In this document: positions 30,872-39,747 of the stretch, piece after piece
Numbering within the stretch: position 1 is the stretch's first letter
Layout of the letters: every line of letters starts with the position of its first letter
Assembly: GCA_964460985.1 (NCBI GenBank)
Contig: CAYWQX010000015.1
Location: 1-45,208 of the forward strand
Source: CAZABG01 sp964460985
GTDB lineage: Bacteria > Chlamydiota > Chlamydiia > Chlamydiales > Parachlamydiaceae
Direction: 5' to 3'
DNA: 45,208 bases
Position numbers and translations under genes: made by a program
Notes under the pieces: generated by a model
Databases searched by the model: none
What the model was told of the DNA's origin: nothing
What the model saw: only the letters and a program-made list of their open reading frames with translations

Positions 30872-33800
30872 CTAATGGGCGTAAGTTTCGATGAAGGCTT
30901 GGCCGAGCGCCTTGATCACTTCTTGATAGCTGTCTACCGACATAGGATGGTCGGAAAACGGGATTCCCAGGGTCCAGAAATAGCCCACAAAAACCGTGTT
31001 ACCCTTTCCCTTGAACCGAGCTTTAAAATAGCGCACCGGATCGAAGAAGCAAACCCCGTCTCGCACGCTCACATAATTGGTAGCGGTATAGTACCCCTCT
31101 TCCGGGATGAGGGTTGCAGAGCCGATCGTTCGAATATCGATCATTTTCTGCTCATCGGCTGTCATAAAACTTAAAGCCGTATAGGTGTCGGTTCCGCCTA
31201 AACTGTGGGCGTAGTGGATAATCTTTCCTCCCCCTTCTACTCCCCCCATCTCCTCGATCAGCCCCTTCCACATCCGGACAATTTCTTTAGCTTCAGGAGA
31301 GACCCATCCGAACTTGATAGCCATGCACTTCAAAATATCCCACGCAAAGCCTTCGGTCGGACGATAGACGTAGTGAATATTCACGCCCCCATGAGAAATC
31401 GAAAGCTGCCTTAAGTTGTCAACCAAATCAGAGCGAACATTTAAAATGCCGTGGGCGAAAGAAATACGCACCTTAGGATCGATCTCTCCCTCTCCAAAAA
31501 CCCCTGATTGCGCGCTTTCAGGGTAAATGCCGCAGTAGGCGAGAAAGCTTTTGCCAAGCAGTTTGAAAGAGGCTTGCTCCAGGTAGTGATAAACGGTCGT
31601 AAGCCCTGTGAAATTGTTAACCCAGTCGCGATACGATTGGATGCCGCTATAAAAGGCTTTAAGGACATTCATTCCAAGGTGAAGGGCTGATGAGAAAGAA
31701 TCTAGGATAGAAGTGTGCCCGTAATAGTCGGTGTAACTATTGGGATTATTCTTAGCGAAGGTGTAAAGGTTTAATCCATCTACAAACCCTTTCGGATCGG
31801 TATTGATAAATCTTCTCGATACGGGGTCAAAGTCTCTGTCGCCGAAGTGAATAAATCCGGTCAGAGGATCTACCCGTTTTGCCTGGAGGCCCCAGGGTCC
31901 ATCTTCCCGCTTCTGGCCTGAGGAGTCGATATAGATTGCAATCGAGCCTTTAAAATCTTTTTGTACAGCTAAAAGCTCATGGTTTATCTCAACAAAGGCG
32001 GTTTGAGAGCCGGCTAAAATTTTTAAATCTTCAATCCCGTTTCGATAAGATCCGATCTCTTCCCTGCCCTCCCAGATATAAGCAATATCCCCACGATGCA
32101 TTCTTCGGCTGAAAGGATCATAATTATATAAAACCATGCCTTCAGAAGTTTCAGCAAAGACAAGGCGATTTAAAGCGTCATAGCCAAGTTTTGTTGTGGG
32201 TGTTTCAATGAGATTTCCGTTCAAGTCGTAGAGATAGCCTGAATTATCAATCTCATTTAGAGCATTATAGTGAAAATGTTCGGAGTCAATAAGTGTTAAG
32301 TTATCATTTTCGTCATACTGATAGCGGTGCTCGTTGTCTAAAGCGAGGCGATTTAAAGAGTCGTAGTCATAAGAATGGACTCTATTCCCATCCACCTTGA
32401 TCTCTTTCAGCTGTTTTTCATAAAGGTACTCTTCTTCTCTAAAGGGAGAGGCTATTTTGGTGATTCGTCCTTCATCGTCTCTGAAAGTCGTGATCGATCC
32501 TAGATCATGAATCATGGTTTCTGTCATGCCATCCAGGGTATGTGTCGCAAGCACTCTTAGATCGGCGTCAAGTCTTTGTACGGACTGAAGCTTGCCGTTC
32601 GTGTAGCTATATTGAATAGCCGAGCCGTCAGGAAGCATTAATCTTATAAGATTGCCTTGAGAGTCATAGATTTTTTCCGTTTTAAGCCGGTTGGATTGAA
32701 TTTCCGTAGTTATCTGCCCAAGAGAGTTGTAGGAGCGTTTGGTGGAGAGGCCTGTATTTCGATCAAGAGCCTCTACAAGTCTTGAACCATCGTAGATATA
32801 GACGTAGTGAATAGTTAAATCACTAGAAGTTAGTTGAACGATTTCATCGCCATCATATTTGAAGTAGAGAGAAACTCCATCCGGTTTGATCAGTTCCACG
32901 TGATTTCCCAAATGGTCATAACGGAAAACTGTTTTTCTTTGTTTGGAGGAGCCATATCCTTCAATCATCTCTTCCAACCTTCCCATGACCCCTTTTTTAT
33001 AGATGATGGTTTGATCGGATGAATTTTCTTGAACCACATCCCCGTTTAAATTGTAGAGGGTTTTTTTATGAGAGAGGATTTCTCCCATGAGGCCTACTTT
33101 CCTTGTAGATTCAAGCATTCCTCGCGCATTATAGGTTTTTATAACCTTCACGCCCGATTGAAGGGTTAACGTGGTCTCAATAACCGTTTGATTGAGCTCA
33201 TTGACGATTGGATGGGATTCGAAGGGAAAAGAGGGAGCTTCGCCCTTCTCTTCAGGGGTTGGATACTCCAGGTTTTTAATCTCGAAAGTATCTTGAGGCC
33301 CGCTTACCCACACTTTTTCAAGCTTTCCATCAGGATGAAAGACCGGTTTAGTAGTGTAATCAAGGCTCGTTTCAGAAGCGATCTTATCAAGGGAGTATGA
33401 AGTGATTTTTTTAGAAACTAGTCTGGAAGCTGTTTTTTCACTCGTTGAAATGAGCCTTCCAAGAGAATCGTACTCATATTCAAGCGTTTTTTGATTGCGC
33501 GTGAGCGCTTTTTTTAATTTACCATTCGGGTAGTATTCAAAGGTCTCAAAGGTTTGGTCGGGATGATCGATTCTTTTGGTCTCGCCGCGAGCTGTGTATT
33601 GGTAATAGGTCGTATAGCCCATAGGATCGGTTTTAGAAAGAACGCGGTTCATTGCATCATAGGTGTATACTGTCCTAGCTGAAATAAATCCCTCGGGAGT
33701 AAGAATCGGAGGTTCAATCGTCTCGATAAGCCGTCCTAATGCGTCGTACATAAAATAGGTCGTGTTGCCGCATTCATCTGTTTTAGTGAGAGTATTGCCA

Positions 33801-35293
33801 TAGGCATCATAGGTAAAGGAGTTTTGTCCGTCGGTTGAGATAAGCCGGTTCATGAAATCGTAGTTCATGGTGAGTGGCTTTTTAGATTGAATAGAAAAAT
33901 GCTCTAAGATATTTCCGTGCTTGTCGTAAATAAATTTTTCAATATGCCCTTCGTGATCGGTCTTAGATAGAATTCTGCCCGCGCTATCCCTTTCATAAAC
34001 TTCTGATTTGACAAGCTTGCCCTCTTTATAAAGCACCTCGCTTAAAAGCCAGCCTTCTGAAGAATAGGTGAAAGACTGATCTTCGATTAAGAAATTATTG
34101 CGAAACTTTTTTATTGAAAGAGGCTCTCCCAAAGTATTGTAAGGACCCGTTAGAGTGGTCAAGGTGGTTAAGCCATCCGTTACAGTCTCTTCAATGGGTA
34201 AGTTGCGTGAATCATAGCGAAAGCGAGTGACAATCAAGCCTTCGATCTTTTCTTTCACAAGATCTTGATCCCACTTAAACTCAATTACCCTATCTCCTTC
34301 TACCTGTTTAATAAGGTGCCCTTTTTCGTCATAGGTGTAAGTTGTGGTAAAAGTGTCCTGATTGCCAAGCCCTGTTAGATCTCCAACCCATTTTTCTTCA
34401 ATTACTCTTAAATCGTTATCAAATTTTTTCTGGTTAGAAAGGAGAAGTTTTCCTTGGCCATCAAAGATGGACTGCTCTTTTAATTGCCCTCTATCCCAGA
34501 GAAAGGTCTCCTTTTTTACCGTTTTGCCATCCATGATATGTTCAATAGAGGAGACTTCCGAAAAGGCGTTAAATCGATAGACTCTTTTCGCGTGAAGGGC
34601 ATCTATTACTTCAGTGTAATCGGGGTAATACACGAAGGTTGAAACAACCACGGGAGAGGAGTCGTTTGAGGCGGGAGCTAAAAGGGCGGCTACCCTTCCC
34701 ATTTCATCATAGCGCCACTCGGTATACCTCCCGTCGCCTAAATCCTTTTTCTTAAGGACCACTTTCTTGGTTTTACCAATTTTTTCGTAGGTGTAGGTGA
34801 TATCGGGATAGCCAGGCCTCACAACCTTTTTTAGCCGTTTTACCTTATCGATTTTTTCAAACTGATAATGGATTTTTTTCTGTCCGGGAAGGTGGAGAAT
34901 GAGGTTTAACTCGTCTGGCCTTTTCACTGTAACAAGTTGGCCAAATTTGTTTTGTGCTGAAACGAGCTGTTTGTGCTGATCATAGGTAAACTGATAGCCT
35001 TCCATCTCAAAAAGCGGAAGACCGGAAGTGTTTAATTGCGGAAGCGTCCACTGCCATTCAGGGGAGAGCTCGTCCGGGTGGCGGCCGATGTCATATAAAA
35101 TTCTTTTGATAGATAAAGGGTGGGGACCTTGAGATTCGTAATCGGAGCACTGTTCAACCCACTCGCCTGTTTTTAAGTTAACAGAGTTAAGAGAGGCAAG
35201 GGAGAAAAGCTCGGTTAAATTTTTCTTCTCATCGCTGTATAAACACTCCGAATAAACACATAGTAGAGTTAGCAGCAGAATAATTCTTTTCAT
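30872..35293 (-). CDS. Secreted RHS/YD-repeat protein with lipase-like C-terminal domain
   Basis: The 1473-residue protein starts with a signal peptide (MKRIILLLTLLCVYSECLYS) and no PAAR or VgrG domain. Residues 60-1150 are YD repeats such as TYTYDEKGHLIKQVEGD and RYDSRNLPIEETVTDG, which form the RHS shell. The RHS core ends near residue 1193 with RRFINTDPKGFVDGLNLYTF and NNPNSYTDYYGH. The last 280 residues are a separate domain with HYAHSLGGTDTYTAL, a GxSxG-like elbow (AHSLGG, Ser1364); Asp1412 (VRDG) and His1449 (SDHPM) could complete a hydrolase triad. No immunity-like gene follows; the next features are an intergenic repeat and tRNA-Arg. A secreted toxin or host-directed enzyme is inferred. 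Confidence 0.85.
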   Translation of the reverse strand: MKRIILLLTLLCVYSECLYSDEKKNLTELFSLASLNSVNLKTGEWVEQCSDYESQGPHPLSIKRILYDIGRHPDELSPEWQWTLPQLNTSGLPLFEMEGYQFTYDQHKQLVSAQNKFGQLVTVKRPDELNLILHLPGQKKIHYQFEKIDKVKRLKKVVRPGYPDITYTYEKIGKTKKVVLKKKDLGDGRYTEWRYDEMGRVAALLAPASNDSSPVVVSTFVYYPDYTEVIDALHAKRVYRFNAFSEVSSIEHIMDGKTVKKETFLWDRGQLKEQSIFDGQGKLLLSNQKKFDNDLRVIEEKWVGDLTGLGNQDTFTTTYTYDEKGHLIKQVEGDRVIEFKWDQDLVKEKIEGLIVTRFRYDSRNLPIEETVTDGLTTLTTLTGPYNTLGEPLSIKKFRNNFLIEDQSFTYSSEGWLLSEVLYKEGKLVKSEVYERDSAGRILSKTDHEGHIEKFIYDKHGNILEHFSIQSKKPLTMNYDFMNRLISTDGQNSFTYDAYGNTLTKTDECGNTTYFMYDALGRLIETIEPPILTPEGFISARTVYTYDAMNRVLSKTDPMGYTTYYQYTARGETKRIDHPDQTFETFEYYPNGKLKKALTRNQKTLEYEYDSLGRLISTSEKTASRLVSKKITSYSLDKIASETSLDYTTKPVFHPDGKLEKVWVSGPQDTFEIKNLEYPTPEEKGEAPSFPFESHPIVNELNQTVIETTLTLQSGVKVIKTYNARGMLESTRKVGLMGEILSHKKTLYNLNGDVVQENSSDQTIIYKKGVMGRLEEMIEGYGSSKQRKTVFRYDHLGNHVELIKPDGVSLYFKYDGDEIVQLTSSDLTIHYVYIYDGSRLVEALDRNTGLSTKRSYNSLGQITTEIQSNRLKTEKIYDSQGNLIRLMLPDGSAIQYSYTNGKLQSVQRLDADLRVLATHTLDGMTETMIHDLGSITTFRDDEGRITKIASPFREEEYLYEKQLKEIKVDGNRVHSYDYDSLNRLALDNEHRYQYDENDNLTLIDSEHFHYNALNEIDNSGYLYDLNGNLIETPTTKLGYDALNRLVFAETSEGMVLYNYDPFSRRMHRGDIAYIWEGREEIGSYRNGIEDLKILAGSQTAFVEINHELLAVQKDFKGSIAIYIDSSGQKREDGPWGLQAKRVDPLTGFIHFGDRDFDPVSRRFINTDPKGFVDGLNLYTFAKNNPNSYTDYYGHTSILDSFSSALHLGMNVLKAFYSGIQSYRDWVNNFTGLTTVYHYLEQASFKLLGKSFLAYCGIYPESAQSGVFGEGEIDPKVRISFAHGILNVRSDLVDNLRQLSISHGGVNIHYVYRPTEGFAWDILKCMAIKFGWVSPEAKEIVRMWKGLIEEMGGVEGGGKIIHYAHSLGGTDTYTALSFMTADEQKMIDIRTIGSATLIPEEGYYTATNYVSVRDGVCFFDPVRYFKARFKGKGNTVFVGYFWTLGIPFSDHPMSVDSYQEVIKALGQAFIETYAH

Positions 35294-35425
35294 TATTAAT
35301 TATTATGTTATTAATCATTCAATCTAGCTAATTATTAAAATAGTCTTTAAGAGTACCATATGATTCCCTTAATAGCAAGTTGTAAGCTCTCGACAATCTA
35401 GAGCGCAATCTGCTAAATTTTTTTT
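35294..35425. promoter_or_regulatory. Divergent AT-rich promoter region, RHS gene and trkA
   Basis: These 132 bases separate the starts of the RHS gene (left) and trkA (right). They are very AT-rich, with short repeats of TTATTAAT at the RHS side. Both genes must have their promoters here. I do not see a -35/-10 pair good enough to name. Confidence 0.4.
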
Positions 35426-36784
35426 ATGCTTAATATTGTAATTATTGGCGCGGGTGAAGTGGGAAGATATATCGCCGAGCTCCTTTCTAAAGGGGAGCAT
35501 AACGTCATTGTCGTAGATAAAAATAAACAAAAACTTGACGCTCTGGCCTCCCAGGCAGATATTGCCGTCAAGGTAGGATCGGGGACCGACTGGCAGCTTC
35601 TCGATGATTTGCTCGAGCTCTCTCCGGACGTGTTTATCGCTTTAACCGATGATGATGAGACCAATTTGGTCTCCTCTTCCGTGGCAAAGCACCTAGGCTA
35701 TCCTTTTACGATCTGCAGGGTGCGCGATAACAGATATTTAAATCGGACGCGGCTTGACTTTGCAAGACTCTTCGATGTGGATTATTTTGTAGGGCCTGAG
35801 CTTCTAACCGCCCAAGATGTGGCAAAATATATTTTTAATGACGGCTCTCTTTTGGTCGAGCATTTTGCCCACGGAGCCGTTCAGCTAAGAACCGTTCTCA
35901 TCCCTGCTAAATGGAAAAAAGGGGATAAAAAGCTAAGCGATCTGAATGTTCCGAACGGAATTATTGTCGGCCTTATTTTCCGAAAAGGGAAGGGAAAAGA
36001 GGGGGGTCAAATCATTTTCCCCCATGGGGAGGACACGATTCGTCCTGGCGATGAGGTCACATTTATCGGCGAAAGTGATGCAATGAACAATCTTCGCCAT
36101 TTTATCGGGATAGAGGAAAAAGAGGTTCAATCGGTAGTGATTGCAGGCGGATCGGTCGTGGGTATTAACCTTGCCCGTATTCTTGAATCTAAGACAACCC
36201 AAGTCAAAATTATCGATAAAGACTATGATAAGTGTGTAAAACTTTCCGAAATGCTCCCAAAGGCTTTAGTTCTCAATCATGATGCGACCGATATCGATTT
36301 TCTCCGCTCGGAAAAGATAGGGCAGGCAGATGTAGTGGCTTTTTGCACAAGACATGATGAAGTGAATCTTCTTGGGTCGGCCCTTGTTAAAGAGATTGGG
36401 GGAGAAGATGTGGTGGCGGTCTTATCGAATACAAGCTATGAGAGCATCGCCGACAAATTTATGGTCAATCATGTCGTCTCGCCGAGGATTGCCGCGGCTA
36501 ATCGAATCATCTCACAGGTGCTTTCAGGTAATGTGACGTCCTTGATTTCCCTTTATGATAATCAAGCCGAAGTGATTGAAGTGACCGTTTCGATCGATTC
36601 AAAGTTGGTTGGCATTCCCCTCTCAGAGCTAGGCCCCCTTCTTCCGAACGATTTTTTGATCGCAATGGTTCAAAACCGAGGACGCATTATGGTGGCCAAT
36701 GGAAGCCGGATCATATCGCCCGGAGATACTGTTATTCTCATCACCTCTCCAAACCATATCTCGGAACTGGAGAAAATTTTTTAA
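35426..36784 (+). CDS. trkA: TrkA, potassium uptake regulatory NAD-binding protein
   Basis: TrkA is the cytoplasmic regulatory subunit of the TrkH potassium channel and binds NAD(H) and nucleotides. The 452-residue protein has two tandem RCK modules. The first starts with VIIGAGEVGRYIAELL (GxGxxG at 8-13), followed by VVDKNK and a VGSGTDWQLL. The second starts near residue 232 with VVIAGGSVVGINLARIL. Both RCK-C parts are visible (IRPGDEVTFIGE; ISPGDTVILIT). This duplicated form is the classical TrkA, not the single KtrA. The stop codon touches the ATG of trkH. Confidence 0.95.
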   Translation: MLNIVIIGAGEVGRYIAELLSKGEHNVIVVDKNKQKLDALASQADIAVKVGSGTDWQLLDDLLELSPDVFIALTDDDETNLVSSSVAKHLGYPFTICRVRDNRYLNRTRLDFARLFDVDYFVGPELLTAQDVAKYIFNDGSLLVEHFAHGAVQLRTVLIPAKWKKGDKKLSDLNVPNGIIVGLIFRKGKGKEGGQIIFPHGEDTIRPGDEVTFIGESDAMNNLRHFIGIEEKEVQSVVIAGGSVVGINLARILESKTTQVKIIDKDYDKCVKLSEMLPKALVLNHDATDIDFLRSEKIGQADVVAFCTRHDEVNLLGSALVKEIGGEDVVAVLSNTSYESIADKFMVNHVVSPRIAAANRIISQVLSGNVTSLISLYDNQAEVIEVTVSIDSKLVGIPLSELGPLLPNDFLIAMVQNRGRIMVANGSRIISPGDTVILITSPNHISELEKIF

Positions 36785-38425
36785 ATGCTGTTTAAAGAGC
36801 TCTCCAGATTGCTGGGTTTATACTTCATCGGATTTGTATTAATCCTTTTAGCGCCAACCCTAGTGGCTTTTTACTTTGAAAATTTTGCTTTTGGAGAGCA
36901 TCCGCAGCTTCATTCTACCCTTCCCTTTTTATGGACGATGGGAATTTCATTTTCGATAGGAATCATTCTGCTCTTTTTTGGAAGGACCGCCTCAAAACAG
37001 CTTTATAGACGAGAAGGGATTACGGCGGTGGTTTTGATCTGGTTTTTGACTCCGTTTATAGCAAGTCTGCCGTTTCTTATAAGCGGAACGCTAACCAATC
37101 CCGTGCAAGCTTATTTTGAAATGGCCTCCGGATTTACCACCACGGGCTCCTCTATTCTGCAAGCTAAAAAATATAACAGTTCCGGAAATGAGGTCCCGAT
37201 CGAAACAGTGGTTCCGGGAGTAATCAATACAACCTATACCTATTATGGAACAGTTAACCCCGTTAGGGATGAAGAGGGAAAAATACTGTATGAAGGGATA
37301 GAGGCCGTCTCCAAAGCTCTTCTATTTTGGCGCAGTTTTACACAGTGGATAGGGGGTGTTGGGGTTGTTGTACTCTTTGTAGCCATTCTTCCTGCCTTGG
37401 GAATAGGAGGAAAAGTCTTATTTCAATCGGAGGTGCCGGGGCCGGTCAAAGAGGGGGTAACTCCTCGCATCAAAGAGACTGCAGGTCAACTGTGGAAGGT
37501 CTATCTTGTTTTGACTTTCATCCAATTTGTGGTTTTGCTTTTTGCAGATCCTCTTCTGACATGGCTCGATTCAATCACCATTACCTTTTCTACCTTATCG
37601 ACAGGTGGATTTTCGATTAAAAATGCAAGCCTTGCTGCCTATAAAAGTCCTACGGTTGAGTGGATCGTCTTATTGTTCATGATTTTGGGCTCTTTAAACT
37701 TTACACTTTACTACTACACTTTGAGAGGTAAAATTTATCGTTTGAATGACCCTGAATTAATTCTGCATTTAGTATTTCTCGTTTTCTTCGCCTCTTTTAT
37801 AACCCTCTCTTTAATCGGAGCGCCCAAAAATACTTTGTTAGGAGAGGCAGCCGGAACTTATTCTTCAAGCGATGCTTTTAGGTATGGAATGTTTCAAAGC
37901 GTCTCCGCACTGACCTCGACCGGATTCAGTACGATTAACTACGATCTTTGGCCCTATCTTCCTCAAGTGCTTTTGCTTATAGCAATGTTTGTGGGGGGGA
38001 TGTCAGGATCGACAGCGGGCGGTATCAAAACGGTCCGCTTTTACATGCTTTTCAAAATAGCCCAGTACAAAATTGAGTCTCTTTTTTCCCCCGAAACGGT
38101 TCGCTCCTTTAGAATCGGCGGAAAAGAGGTCGATCTACAGGCATCCACTTTATCGCTCGTCTTTTTTGCAACGATCATTGCGATTTCTACGGCAGGGGTT
38201 CTCCTATACCTGATCGACGGGATTGATCCTGAGACGGCGCTTGGACTCGTCGCTTGCATGGTCAACAATACAGGCCTTTCATTTAGGGCGGCAGGCCCCT
38301 TAGAAAGCTGTGCGTTTATGAGCGATTTTAGCTTAGGACTATCGGCTTTTTTGATGATTCTTGGACGTCTCGAATTCTTCGCCTTACTTGCTCTACTAAT
38401 TCCGGCTTTTTGGCGTCAGGAATAA
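36785..38425 (+). CDS. trkH: TrkH, potassium uptake channel subunit
   Basis: TrkH is the membrane pore of the Trk potassium uptake system. The 546-residue protein is strongly hydrophobic, with around ten transmembrane segments and four re-entrant pore loops recognised by the selectivity-filter segments TTTGSS, STGGFS, TSTGFST and NNTGLSF. The GMSGSTAGGIKT motif between pore loops is typical for the family. A soluble-looking insertion of about 45 residues lies after the first pore loop (ETVVPGVINTTYTYYG), longer than in E. coli TrkH. It starts immediately after trkA, so the two are co-translated. Confidence 0.95.
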   Translation: MLFKELSRLLGLYFIGFVLILLAPTLVAFYFENFAFGEHPQLHSTLPFLWTMGISFSIGIILLFFGRTASKQLYRREGITAVVLIWFLTPFIASLPFLISGTLTNPVQAYFEMASGFTTTGSSILQAKKYNSSGNEVPIETVVPGVINTTYTYYGTVNPVRDEEGKILYEGIEAVSKALLFWRSFTQWIGGVGVVVLFVAILPALGIGGKVLFQSEVPGPVKEGVTPRIKETAGQLWKVYLVLTFIQFVVLLFADPLLTWLDSITITFSTLSTGGFSIKNASLAAYKSPTVEWIVLLFMILGSLNFTLYYYTLRGKIYRLNDPELILHLVFLVFFASFITLSLIGAPKNTLLGEAAGTYSSSDAFRYGMFQSVSALTSTGFSTINYDLWPYLPQVLLLIAMFVGGMSGSTAGGIKTVRFYMLFKIAQYKIESLFSPETVRSFRIGGKEVDLQASTLSLVFFATIIAISTAGVLLYLIDGIDPETALGLVACMVNNTGLSFRAAGPLESCAFMSDFSLGLSAFLMILGRLEFFALLALLIPAFWRQE

Positions 38426-38444
38426 TTGTTCTTTCTTGTCCTAT

Positions 38445-38473
38445 AAAAAAAGGCCGCTTTTTTTAAAGCGGCC
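38445..38473 (-). terminator. Rho-independent terminator of the small exported protein gene
   Basis: On the minus strand GGCCGCTTT and AAAGCGGCC (9-bp perfect stem, 4-base loop) are followed by seven T residues. It begins 6 bases after the stop codon of the gene at 38479-38946. On the plus strand there is no T-run, so it may act less well for trkH. Confidence 0.9.
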
Positions 38474-38478
38474 GAGGA

Positions 38479-38946
38479 TTATTTGGAGAAGAGGACTTGG
38501 GTAGAGCCTGTAATAATCGTGCAGTCCATGTATTCGTGACGAAGGTAGATGCCGGAGAGAGTCGAGTCGATATAGTAGAATGGGTTTTGAGCGATGATAA
38601 CCCCGTTATAATTCGATACGATTTGCAATCCATAGTAGGGGCCCGAAAAAACGGTTGTGATGACGGCGTCCGTGTAGAAGGCCACATGGCATAGGGTTCC
38701 ATCCACATACTGTTTGCCTTGGCTAAGAGGAATTGCGGTGTATCCGCCAAAACCTTTTTTGTGGGATTCGATTTTCCCAAGTTTTGCAAGAAGGGCCTCC
38801 TTTTCGGAGGTAGGGCATTTTTGCACTTCCTCAAATTTGATCTGATCTAATTTGGCTTTTTCAGCTAAAATTTCTTGCATTGGAGCAAGATCGGTAGCTT
38901 GTAAACAAGCTGCAGTCATAAGTAAGAGACATGTTTTTTTAAACAT
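38479..38946 (-). CDS. Small exported protein of unknown function
   Basis: The 155-residue protein has a short signal peptide (MFKKTCLLLMTAACLQATDL), whose AAC position could also be a weak lipobox. A charged helical region (residues 20-60) follows. The C-terminal 90 residues are rich in Tyr, Gly and Ile (VFSGPYYGLQIVSNYNGVII), likely beta-structured, with two cysteines about 30 residues apart. I do not recognise a family. It has its own terminator and stands alone between trkH and the PrmA-like gene. Confidence 0.65.
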   Translation of the reverse strand: MFKKTCLLLMTAACLQATDLAPMQEILAEKAKLDQIKFEEVQKCPTSEKEALLAKLGKIESHKKGFGGYTAIPLSQGKQYVDGTLCHVAFYTDAVITTVFSGPYYGLQIVSNYNGVIIAQNPFYYIDSTLSGIYLRHEYMDCTIITGSTQVLFSK

Positions 38947-39000
38947 AAAAACCTCTGTTAAGAGACAGTTAGTATTAACTTATAACAATTAAATATCAAT

Positions 39001-39666
39001 ATGTGGGCAAAATTAAATATTAAAACTAAAGTAGATTCTGAAATAATTTATTCACAATTGATTGAATGGGGGTTTCCTGTTTTGTGGGTAGAAGAAGAGA
39101 AAGGGGTTAAAACTATTTTTTTCGATAAAGTGGAACAAGTAGAGAATAATGTGGATTGGGAGGCCCAAGCCCGATTGCACTCGCCCTTTTATCAGGATGG
39201 AAAAATCGAGTTTGAAGGCCTTTCTTTAACTCCCGGGGCTGGATTTGGCGATCTGTCACACCCAACCACCCAGCTCATGGTAGAGCTGATGCATCATCTT
39301 TCGGATGAAGTCTATGATCTTGGGACCGGGAACGGGGTTTTAGCCTGCATTGCCAAAGCAAGAAAGGTTCAACATGTGTCGGCCTGGGATATTGACCAAG
39401 AAGCTCTTAATCTTGCAAAACTCAACGCAAGCAGAAACCAGCTCTATATTGACTTCAATCCGGTCGAGAAAACTAAAACCCTTTTAATGAATATGACTTT
39501 CGGGGAGCAAAAAGAGGCTTTTAATGGGATAAAAGCGGAGGAGATGATTACCTCCGGAATCCTTTCGTCTCAGAGGGATGAGTATTTAAAATGGCTGAAA
39601 GATTTTAATGTCGTTGAAGAGAAGGAAAAGGAAGGATGGCTTGCCTTTCGTTTAAGAGCTAAGTAG
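39001..39666 (+). CDS. PrmA-like methyltransferase (ribosomal protein L11 methyltransferase family)
   Basis: The 221 residues match the C-terminal SAM-binding domain of PrmA: LTPGAGFGDLSHPTTQLMVE (family: pGxAFGTGxHxTT), VYDLGTGNGVLACIAKA and the acidic loop AWDIDQEALNLAKLN. The family's ANIL motif is replaced by MNMTF. It is about 70 residues shorter than E. coli PrmA (293), and the short N-terminal part is only loosely similar to the L11-binding domain. It may still methylate L11, or may have changed substrate. There is no good ribosome binding site before the ATG. Confidence 0.75.
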   Translation: MWAKLNIKTKVDSEIIYSQLIEWGFPVLWVEEEKGVKTIFFDKVEQVENNVDWEAQARLHSPFYQDGKIEFEGLSLTPGAGFGDLSHPTTQLMVELMHHLSDEVYDLGTGNGVLACIAKARKVQHVSAWDIDQEALNLAKLNASRNQLYIDFNPVEKTKTLLMNMTFGEQKEAFNGIKAEEMITSGILSSQRDEYLKWLKDFNVVEEKEKEGWLAFRLRAK

Positions 39667-39747
39667 CTAATAATCAGTATTTTAAAATATATTTTTAAAA
39701 GTCGGGAATTTATGGGATAATAGTAGTTATATTAGGAGATAGTTTGG

